A stretch of DNA of 64,000 nt from Apoderus coryli. Taxonomy: Eukaryota; Arthropoda; Insecta; Coleoptera; Attelabidae. Shown here one piece after another: positions 57,259 through 64,000 of this stretch. The stretch spans positions 3,596,001 to 3,660,000 of the forward strand of contig OU452208.1 of the NCBI GenBank assembly GCA_911728435.2. The letters run 5' to 3'. The notes under the pieces are model-generated. The model was not told the origin of the DNA, did no database searches, and saw only the letters and a program-made list of their open reading frames with translations. A program made the translations under genes and the position numbers. Each line of letters begins with the position of its first letter. The first letter of the stretch is position 1.

Positions 57259-58792
57259 CTTTTATTGACTACGTCTTGAAAATCACAATTGTACTAAGTC
57301 AAAATAAATAGATATAAAATATAAAACAAATAAATAATACAAACATAGTACATAAAATATACAAACATATATATATAAAACAAAATATTAAATTAAATAT
57401 TTAAAGGACTCATATCGGCACATGCGTGCACATACTCATCCGCGCTATAAAAGGCATGATTTAAAAGATATGCTGTTATTACTCTCTTGAATACAACAGC
57501 ACTTAAATTCCGATATTCAGGAGGGAGCGCGTTATACAAGACAATCTGCAGCGAGTTCTTTGCTGATTTCGTTAACCTCAATTTCCGAGGACGTAAACAT
57601 CCAGATCTACTCGTCGGATAGTCATGAAAATCGCCATTTCTACAAATTTTGTCACGTGACTTATGGATTTCAATTAGATGGTAGAAAATGTATAATGTTG
57701 GCAAAGGCATTATACCTAGTTTCAAAAATAATCTTGGACTTGCTGGAATTTAGTTTCAATGAATGCTTGGCTGAAAGCTGTCTGATTATATCAAGCTCGC
57801 CATTAATGATGTCAATCCTCTGTTGAAAGTTATTCGAATCACTGTTATAGATAATCTGAATGTCGTCAGCGTAAGCAGCAATTTTACCATGCCTAACAGC
57901 CTTTAGAATATCCGTTGCATATATAATGAAAAACAAGGGACCAAGCACAGAGCCTTGAGGCACACCAGAAACAATATTCTCAGAAGATGAGACGCGATCA
58001 CCAACTTGAATTCTTTGGGATCTTCCGCTCAAGTAACAATTGACAAGTTGCAATGATTGATCACAGAATCCATAAAATTTTAGCTTTGATAGGAGCAGAT
58101 TATGATTAATAGTATCAAAAGCCTTAGAGAAATCGAGCAACACCAGCACACTACCACATCCACTATCATACGCCTCAAAAATTTCATTAGTGATCGCTGC
58201 AAGAGCAGTACTCGTATTAAGACCCTTCCTGAATCCACACTGATCACCATGGAGTATCTTATTCGAATCAAAATATAAATATATCTGTTTGTGCAGGATT
58301 TTTTCCATGACCTTAGAAACAGTAGGTAATAAACTTATAATCCGTAGATCAGAAAAACCACTGGGATTGTAATGTGGAAACTCAATTTGAATCACCCTTT
58401 ACAATTTCATTAATTCATTTGGCAAATTATGCCTAAAGTTCTTTTTTCTAATCAAAACCTCAAAAACTAAATATTTAGTGTTAGTCAAATGTCCCCATTG
58501 ATTATTATTCCAGTGCAAAGCAGGAATTTTATTTTTGTTTTTAATTTTCAGGGAAGATTCAAAGGATTCTTTCACACCACCAGTGTGAAAGACATGTTTA
58601 GAGTAGCTGTTGTTGAAAGACCGAATTTCAATAGATGTATATTGTTCATGTGCATTTTGATTATAACAATTTCAACTTTCGCCATGAATGGTGATATGGC
58701 ATTGAAATTTCTGTTTGTTAGAACCAAATTTGATTGGAGTTTAGAAAAATACACATGGTTCAGTAGTGCTGGTACACTTATTTGGGTTACAG
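42021..58792 (+). CDS. SLC46-type (proton-coupled folate transporter-like) MFS transporter, 3' part beyond window
   Basis: Exons 42021-42081, 45779-46036, 47841-48015, 54005-54185 and 58552-58792 join in frame with GT-AG borders: 916 bases, 305 codons plus one base, ending at a donor. Segments: TM1 ([21 protein letters not shown]), an extracellular loop with NKTEC (N-glycosylation) and [11 protein letters not shown]2, the MFS signature [11 protein letters not shown] (residues 89-99), TM3-6 ([59 protein letters not shown]), a central loop, then [20 protein letters not shown] and TM7. The family moves folates or other organic solutes with protons across plasma or endosomal membranes; the substrate is unknown here. 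Normal length is about 450-500 residues, so TM8-12 lie right of the window. Confidence 0.9.
42082..43239. other. SLC46-like intron 1, left part
   Basis: A locally GC-rich patch at about 42255-42320 contains TGACGTCA (42276-42283) and could be an alternative start region. The rest is AT-rich with no gene. ORFs near 42804-43240 show no similarity that I recognise. Confidence 0.35.
43240..43361 (+). repeat. Possible tRNA-derived SINE head
   Basis: GGGTGCTGGCGTATGGCAG resembles a Pol III A-box and, about 20 bases on, GTGGTCGGATTCCACC a degenerate B-box. The tandem block that follows begins with an ACGTCTTTATTAGAC tail of LINE/SINE style. Low confidence. Confidence 0.35.
43362..43718 (+). repeat. 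178-bp tandem duplication
   Basis: AATACAAGAAAATGAAAAAC starts at about 43365 and again at about 43541. The copies agree almost base for base through GAATCGTTTTTAATTAAT, with a four-base difference (an extra GGTA in the first copy). Confidence 0.85.
43719..44296. other. SLC46-like intron 1, AT-rich spacer
   Basis: Nothing recognised. Confidence 0.4.
44297..44870. mobile_element. MITE with GAGTTAAGGCAAA termini
   Basis: GAGTTAAGGCAAAGCCAGTG at 44297 is inverted at about 44850-44870 (CCTTGGTTTTGCCTTAACTC). ACGTATACGTAAACGTATC blocks sit inside each end, with more TACGTATACG-type motifs near 44380-44440. There is no transposase, and the ORFs crossing it are by-products. Confidence 0.75.
44871..45778. 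other. SLC46-like intron 1, right part
   Basis: AT-rich spacer. TGACGTCA also occurs at 45463-45470. No gene or element recognised. Confidence 0.4.
45779..46036 (+). CDS. SLC46-like exon 2
   Basis: Acceptor TGTTTTAG|CAAATG, donor ATAG|GTAATG. It carries the first extracellular loop and the [11 protein letters not shown] signature. Confidence 0.92.
46516..47155 (-). mobile_element. LINE 3' fragment in SLC46-like intron 2
   Basis: A minus-strand frame (about 47153-46947) reads [18 protein letters not shown] and [17 protein letters not shown], the post-polymerase region also seen at 56532-57221 ([17 protein letters not shown]). The 3' end at 46516-46555 is (ATT)-rich. It sits directly against the THAP repeat. 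Confidence 0.65.
47158..47693 (-). mobile_element. THAP-domain exon of a repeated element, copy 2
   Basis: A diverged copy of 826-1340. The minus-strand ATG at 47415-47413 gives [20 protein letters not shown] and SKHFF, with the RFPKDP part altered, and the same AG|GTGAGT donor. It ends on the right with the same ACTGTATTATTTATTATACT block. Confidence 0.6.
47841..48015 (+). CDS. SLC46-like exon 3
   Basis: Acceptor TTTTTCAG|GTTCTA, donor ATGAG|GTAGGT. Encodes [14 protein letters not shown] through TSSEHRGM. The donor at 48015 is favoured over an earlier AG|GTATGA because it restores [11 protein letters not shown] with exon 4. Confidence 0.92.
48040..48985 (-). mobile_element. Mariner-type relic in SLC46-like intron 3
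   Basis: The left end AAGGGTGTTTCAAATAAGAG resembles the element at 54208. In broken minus frames: [40 protein letters not shown], then a [16 protein letters not shown] segment and GYQTSQV. The order is that of a mariner transposase catalytic core, with many stops. The right end is not clear. Confidence 0.75.
48986..49799. other. SLC46-like intron 3, AT-rich spacer
   Basis: No gene recognised; A-rich with short poly(A) runs. Confidence 0.4.
49800..50105. repeat. Dispersed repeat, copy 2
   Basis: Matches 12145-12535 in two blocks (49845-49905 and 50019-50105). This copy lacks about 80 bases between the blocks and has different DNA to the right of GGCGTGGTGTCTTATTA. Confidence 0.6.
50200..52990 (-). 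mobile_element. LINE endonuclease (EEP) region split by a BEL/Pao element
   Basis: The minus strand from 52990 reads [20 protein letters not shown], then [20 protein letters not shown] and FAIKND, reaching the BEL/Pao border. It resumes at 50574 with [26 protein letters not shown] and [16 protein letters not shown], then GKEVKNF. This is an apurinic-type endonuclease with its E-T-R, S-A-Y and GDFNA motifs. Without the insertion and one copy of GTCGT the two halves meet in frame. A stop or two elsewhere and the lack of the remaining domains mean it is inactive. Confidence 0.8.
50575..52770 (+). mobile_element. BEL/Pao LTR retrotransposon remnant, internally deleted
   Basis: Flanked by GTCGT at 50570-50574 and 52771-52775, a 5-bp target duplication. 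The right LTR is 52590-52770 (TGTCAAATTTTT...TTTTACA). On the left only its first bases (TGTCGAATTTTTATTAT, 50575-50591) remain before a jump into pol. Pol then runs with several stops: an RNase H part (about 50680-51080), a linker ORF at 51152-51619, the integrase zinc-binding region (51600-51760) and the integrase core with the D-N-G-T-N-F signature near 51985-52003, then a C-terminal part to about 52566. gag and protease are gone. Non-functional. Confidence 0.8.
53160..53760 (+). mobile_element. LINE reverse-transcriptase fragments
   Basis: 53165-53445 (+) gives [20 protein letters not shown], then [10 protein letters not shown] (degenerate YADD) and, after a frameshift, [18 protein letters not shown]. 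53600-53740 resembles an earlier polymerase part ([29 protein letters not shown]), so the pieces are out of natural order. Two fragments or a rearranged copy. Inactive. Confidence 0.65.
54005..54185 (+). CDS. SLC46-like exon 4
   Basis: Acceptor TTTACAG|AATGGG, donor GCG|GTAAGT. Encodes [22 protein letters not shown]6 and [11 protein letters not shown]. Confidence 0.92.
54850..56150 (-). mobile_element. LINE fragment 1 inside the mariner shell
   Basis: The minus-strand ORF 56129-55887 reads [20 protein letters not shown] and [10 protein letters not shown]. The frame then shifts and degenerate YADD-region coding continues to about 55620. The 3' end at 54853-54890 is (ATT)n followed by TATTGTCC on +. 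54900-55600 is 3' part with no clear coding. Confidence 0.75.
56213..57221 (-). mobile_element. LINE fragment 2 (C-terminal part)
   Basis: The minus-strand ORF 57221-56532 is 229 codons without a stop: [71 protein letters not shown], to the C-terminus HLFQFQ. It starts abruptly at the microsatellite at 57222. The 3' tail is (ATT)n at 56213-56225. Confidence 0.82.
57222..57256. repeat. (TAGA)n microsatellite
   Basis: About eight TAGA units on +, at the junction of LINE fragments 2 and 3. Confidence 0.9.
57222..58371 (-). mobile_element. CR1-like LINE fragment 3 with (TATC)n tail
   Basis: The minus-strand ORF 58395-57670 holds the polymerase: [67 protein letters not shown] and [12 protein letters not shown] (YADD). 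The C-terminal part is at 57725-57393 ([28 protein letters not shown]) in another frame. The 3' end is ATAAAAG plus a (TATC)n microsatellite (57222-57256), which is the element's own tail style. 5'-truncated next to the mariner end. Confidence 0.82.
58552..58792 (+). CDS. SLC46-like exon 5
   Basis: Acceptor TTTTCAG|GGAAGA, donor ACAG|GTAGAT. Encodes [35 protein letters not shown] and [20 protein letters not shown]. Intron 5 then enters the satellite. Confidence 0.92.
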
Positions 58793-58866
58793 GTAGATTA
58801 TATTTTATTTGTTTATGATCATATTAGAAGTGGCAACTTTTTCACAATTTTATTTTTATTTATTGT

Positions 58867-61800
58867 GAATGTGGCTCTCCTGATACTTTAAATTCACCTC
58901 TTCAAACTTATGTGTTCCTGGTACGAATTCGAGATTTTAAGAAAAGACAAATTTAGCAGAATGTGGCTCTCCTGATACTTTAAATTCACCTCTTCAATCT
59001 TATGTGTTCCTGGTACGAAATCGATATTTTTAGAAAAGACAAATTTAGCAGAATATGGATCTCCTGATACTTTAAATTCACCTCTTCAAACTTATGTGTT
59101 CCTGGTACGAATTCGAGATTTTTAGAAAAGACAAATTTAGGAGAATGTGGCTCTCCTGATACTTTAAATTCACCTTTTGAATCTTATGTGTTCCTGGTAC
59201 GAAATCGAGATTTTTAGAAAAGACAAATTTAGCAGAATATGGATCTCCTGATACTTTAAATTCACCTCTTCAAACTTATGTGTTCCTAGTATGAAATCGA
59301 GATTTTTAGAAAAGACACATTTAGCAGAATGTGGCTCTCCTGATACTTTAAATTCACCTCTTCAAACTTATGTGTTCCTGGTACGAAATCGAGATTTTTA
59401 GAAAAGACAAATTTAGCAGAATGTGGCTCTCCTGATACTTTAAATTCACCTCTTCAAACTTATGTGTTCCTGGTACGAAGTCTTGATTTTTAGAAAAGAC
59501 ATTTGGCAGAATGTGTCTCTCCTGATACTTTAAATTCACCTCTTCAAACTTATGTGTTCCTGGTACGAAATCGAGATTTTAGAATAGGAAAAAAATTTAG
59601 CAAAATGTGTCTCTCCTGATACTTTAAATTCACCTCTTCAAACGTATGTGTTCCTAGTACGAAATCGAGATTATTAGAAAAGACAAATTTAGCAGAATGT
59701 GGTTCTCCTGATACTTTAAATTTACCTCTTCAAACTTATGTGTTCCTGGTACGAAGTCTTGATTTTTAGAAAAGACATTTGGCAGAATGTGTCTCTCCTG
59801 ATACTTTAAATTCACCTCTTCAAACTTATGTGTTCCTGGTACGAATTCGAGATTTTTAGAAAAGACAAATTTAGGAGAATGTGGCTCTCCTGATACTTTA
59901 AATTCACCTTTTGAATCTTATGTGTTCCTGGTACGAAATCGAGATTTTTAGAAAAGACAAATTTAGCAGAATATGGATCTCCTGATACTTTAAATTCACC
60001 TCTTCAAACTTATGTGTTCCTAGTATGAAATCGAGATTTTTAGAAAAGACACATTTAGCAGAATGTGGCTCTCCTGATACTTTAAATTCACCTCTTCAAA
60101 CTTATGTGTTCCTGGTACGAAATCGAGATTTTTAGAAAAGACAAATTTAGGAGAATGTGGCTCTCCTGATACTTTAAATTCACCTTTTGAATCTTATGTG
60201 TTCCTGGTACGAAATCGAGATTTTTAGAAAAGACAAATTTAGCAGAATATGGATCTCCTGATACTTTAAATTCACCTCTTCAAACTTATGTGTTCCTAGT
60301 ATGAAATCGAGATTTTTAGAAAAGACACATTTAGCAGAATGTGGCTCTCCTGATACTTTAAATTCACCTCTTCAAACTTATGTGTTCCTGGTACGAAATC
60401 GAGATTTTTAGAAAAGACAAATTTAGCAGAATATGGATCTCCTGATACTTTAAATTCACCTCTTCAAACTTATGTGTTCCTAGTATGAAATCGAGATTTT
60501 TAGAAAAGACACATTTAGCAGAATATGGATCTCCTGATACTTTAAATTCACCTCTTCAAACTTATGTGTTCCTAGTATGAAATCGAGATTTTTAGAAAAG
60601 GTAAATTTAGCAGAATATGGATCTCCTGATACCTTAAATTCATCTCTTCAAACTTATGTGTTCCTGGTACGAAATCGAGATTTTTAGAAAAGACAAATTT
60701 AGCAGAATATGGATCTCCTGATACTTTAAATTCACCTCTTCAAACGTATGTGTTCCTAGTACGAAATCGAGATTTTTAGAAAAGACAAATTTAGCAGAAT
60801 ATGGATCTCCTGATACCTTAAATTCATCTCTTCAAACTTATGTGTTCCTGGTACGAAATCGAGATTTTTAGAAAAGACAAATTTAGGAGAATGTGGCTCT
60901 CCTGATACTTTAAATTTACCTTTTGAATCTTATGTGTTCCTGGTACGAAATCGAGATTTTTAGAAAAGACAAATTTAGCAGAATATGGATCTCCTGATAC
61001 TTTAAATTCACCTCTTCAAACTTATGTGTTCCTAGTATGAAATCGAGATTTTTAGAAAAGACACATTTAGCAGAATGTGGCTCTCCTGATACTTTAAATT
61101 CACCTCTTCAAACTTATGTGTTCCTGGTACGAAATCGAGATTTTTAGAAAAGACAAATTTAGCAGAATATGGATCTCCTGATACTTTAAATTCACCTCTT
61201 CAAACGTATGTGTTCCTAGTACGAAATCGAGATTATTAGAAAAGACAAATTTAGCAGAATGTGGTTCTCCTGATACTTTAAATTTACCTCTTCAAACTTA
61301 TGTGTTCCTGGTACGAAGTCTTGATTTTTAGAAAAGACATTTGGCAGAATGTGTCTCTCCTGATACTTTAAATTCACCTCTTCAAACTTATGTGTTCCTG
61401 GTACGAAATCGAGATTTTTAGAAAAGACAAATTTAGCAGAATATGGATCTCCTGATACCTTAAATTCATCTCTTCAAACTTATGTGTTCCTGGTACGAAA
61501 TCGAGATTTTTAGAAAAGACATTTGGCAGAATGTGTCTCTCCTGATACTTTAAATTCACCTCTTCAAACTTATGTGTTCCTGGTACGAAATCGAGATTTT
61601 TAGAAAAGACAAATTTAGCAGAATATGGAGCTCCTGATACCTTAAATTCACCTCTTCAAACTTATGTGTTCCTGGTACGAAATCGAGATTTTTAGAAAAG
61701 CCAAATTTAGCAGAATGTGGCTCTCCTAATACTTGATATTCACCTCTTCAAACTTATGTGTTCCTGGTACGAAATCGAGATTTTTAGAAAAGACAAATTT

Positions 61801-64000
61801 AGCAGAATGTGGCTCTCCTGATACTTTAAATTCACCTCTTCAAACTTATGTGTTCCTGGTACGAATTCGAGATTTTTAGAAAAGACAAATTTAGGAGAAT
61901 GTGGCTCTCCTGATACTTTAAATTCACCTTTTGAATCTTATGTGTTCCTGGTATGAAATCGAGATTTTTAGAAAAGACAAATTTAGCAGAATATGGATCT
62001 CCTGATACTTTAAATTCACCTCTTCAAACTTATGTGTTCCTAGTATGAAATCGAGATTTTTAGAAAAGACACATTTAGCAGAATGTGGCTCTCCTGATAC
62101 TTTAAATTCACCTCTTCAAACTTATGTGTTCCTGGTACGAAATCGAGATTTTTAGAAAAGACAAATTTAGCAGAATGTGGCTCTCCTGATACTTTAAATT
62201 CACCTCTTCAAACTTATGTGTTCCTGGTACGAAGTCTTGATTTTTAGAAAAGACATTTGGCAGAATGTGGCTCTCCTGATACTTTAAATTCACCTCTTCA
62301 AACTTATGTGTTCCTGGTACGAATTCGAGATTTTTAGAAAAGACAAATTTAGGAGAATGTGGCTCTCCTGATACTTTAAATTCACCTTTTGAATCTTATG
62401 TGTTCCTGGTACGAAATCAAGATTTTTAGAAAAGACAAATTTAGCAGAATATGGATCTCCTGATACTTTAAATTCACCTCTTCAAACTTATGTGTTCCTA
62501 GTATGAAATCGAGATTTTTAGAAAAGACACATTTAGCAGAATGTGGCTCTCCTGATACTTTAAATTCACCTCTTCAAACTTATGTGTTCCTGGTACGAAA
62601 TCGAGATTTTTAGAAAAGACAAATTTAGCAGAATGTGGCTCTCCTGATACTTTAAATTCACCTCTTCAAACTTATGTGTTCCTGGTACGAAATCGAGATT
62701 TTAGAATAGGACAAAAATTTAGCAAAATGTGTCTCTCCTGATACTTTAAATTCACCTCTTCAAACGTATGTGTTCCTAGTACGAAATCGAGATTATTAGA
62801 AAAGACAAATTTAGCAGAATGTGGTTCTCCTGATACTTTAAATTTACCTCTTCAAAATTATGTGTTCCTGGTACGAAGTCTTGATTTTTAGAAAAGACAT
62901 TTGGCAGAATGTGGCTCTCCTGATACTTTAAATTCACCTCTTCAAACTTATGTGTTCCTGGTACGAATTCGAGATTTTTAGAAAAGACAAATTTAGGAGA
63001 ATGTGGCTCTCCTGATACTTTAAATTCACCTTTTGAATCTTATGTGTTCCTGGTACGAAATCAAGATTTTTAGAAAAGACAAATTTAGCAGAATATGGAT
63101 CTCCTGATACTTTAAATTCACCTCTTCAAACTTATGTGTTCCTAGTATGAAATCGAGATTTTTAGAAAAGACACATTTAGCAGAATGTGGCTCTCCTGAT
63201 ACTTTAAATTCACCTCTTCAAACTTATGTGTTCCTGGTACGAAATCGAGATTTTTAGAAAAGACAAATTTAGCAGAATGTGGCTCTCCTGATACTTTAAA
63301 TTCACCTCTTCAAACTTATGTGTTCCTGGTACGAAATCGAGATTTTAGAATAGGACAAAAATTTAGCAAAATGTGTCTCTCCTGATACTTTAAATTCACC
63401 TCTTCAAACGTATGTGTTCCTAGTAAGAATTCGAGATTTTTAGAAAAGACAAATTTAGCAGAATATGGATCTCCTGATACTTTAAATTCACCTCTTCAAA
63501 CTTATGTGTTCCTAGTATGAAATCGAGATTTTTAGAAAAGACACATTTAGCAGAATGTGGCTCTCCTGATACTTTAAATTCACCTCTTCAAACTTATGTG
63601 TTCCTGGTACGAAATCGAGATTTTTAGAAAAGACAAATTTAGCAGAATGTGTCTCTCCTGATACTTTAAATTCACCTCTTCAAACTTATGTGTTCCTGGT
63701 ACGAAATCGAGATTTTTAGAAAAGACAAATTTAGCAGAATGTGTCTCTCCTGATACTTTAAATTCACCTCTTCAAACTTATGTGTTCCTGGTACGAAATC
63801 GAGATTTTTAGAAAAGACAAATTTAGCAGAATATGGAGCTCCTGATACCTTAAATTCACCTCTTCAAACTTATGTGTTCCTGGTACGAAATCGAGATTTT
63901 TAGAAAAGCCAAATTTAGCAGAATGTGGCTCTCCTAATACTTGATATTCACCTCTTCAAACTTATGTGTTCCTGGTACGAAATCGAGATTTTTAGAAAAG
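58867..64000. repeat. 92-bp satellite array in SLC46-like intron 5
   Basis: Units starting GAATGTGGCTCTCCTGATAC repeat every 92 bases (58867, 58959, 59051 and onward) to the window edge, about 56 copies. Variants recur in blocks: GAATATGGATC, CCTTTTGAATC, CTAGTATG, GAAGTCTTG, TTAGAATAGG. Near the right end a seven-unit block repeats with a period of about 643-644 bases (TTAGAATAGG at 62701 and 63345; GGTACGAATTCG near 62316 and 62959). The array starts about 75 bases after the exon 5 donor. ORFs inside it are artefacts, because 92 is not a multiple of three. Confidence 0.95.

Larger units (their letters stand above)
54208..58399 (+). mobile_element. Mariner-type shell filled with LINEs in SLC46-like intron 4
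   Basis: AAGGGTGATTCAAAGTGAGC at 54208 is inverted at the right end (58376-58399), and both ends are flanked by TA (54206-54207, 58400-58401). The left 620 bases hold the transposase start: [51 protein letters not shown], a stop, then a catalytic-core stretch to about 54815 ([20 protein letters not shown]). The rest of the transposase is missing. The middle is three or more LINE fragments. Confidence 0.75.

Noticed and set aside
59354..62293. Three repeated 61-codon minus-strand ORFs in the satellite.
   Set aside because: They are reading-frame by-products of a 92-bp repeat that shifts frame every unit; there is no initiation context and no known domain.
58867..64000. CRISPR-like regular repeat.
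   Set aside because: Units are contiguous without unique spacers, and the genome is eukaryotic; it is a satellite.

Overview
The window looks like chromosomal DNA from an arthropod, most likely an insect; I cannot fix the order. It is AT-rich, its genes have GT-AG introns, and one promoter has a TATA box about 30 bases from a TCA-type initiator. Most of the DNA is transposable elements (LINEs, mariner/Tc1-type transposons, a Crypton, a BEL/Pao element, a Penelope-like fragment, foldbacks), plus a large satellite. No prokaryotic operon, CRISPR array or rRNA was seen.

Three host genes can be assembled by exact splice joining, all on the + strand. (1) About 2.65-13.4 kb: a three-exon gene for a 257-residue NYN-domain RNase of the ZC3H12/N4BP1 type. 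All four acidic active-site positions are present and there is no CCCH zinc finger. (2) About 37.3-39.3 kb: a compact three-exon Gadd45 gene (165 residues) with its own TATA promoter. (3) From 42.0 kb to beyond the right edge: an SLC46 (proton-coupled folate transporter-like) major-facilitator gene. Five exons are visible (305 residues plus one base) and the rest lies outside the window.

Layout. 0-2.5 kb: LINE fragment, a THAP-domain exon of a repeated element, and a short mariner relic. 2.65-13.4 kb: the RNase gene; intron 1 holds a tandem repeat split by a LINE, a degraded Crypton and a foldback beside the exon 2 acceptor, and intron 2 holds a nearly intact DD41D mariner-type transposon. 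13.4-37 kb: no host gene found; tandem repeats, long foldbacks, a mariner element broken by a young Jockey insertion, several LINEs, a Penelope-like fragment and a palindrome-rich MITE. 37.3-39.3 kb: Gadd45. 42-64 kb: the transporter, whose introns carry a second THAP copy, two related mariner relics, a LINE endonuclease split by a BEL/Pao element with a 5-bp target duplication, and a mariner shell filled with LINE fragments. Intron 5 opens into a 92-bp satellite that runs off the window, with a higher-order period near 643 bp.

The three genes are not visibly connected in function: RNA decay, stress response and solute transport. The strongest story is structural: small exons scattered through layers of nested transposons, with several insertions dated relative to each other by target duplications or restored reading frames.
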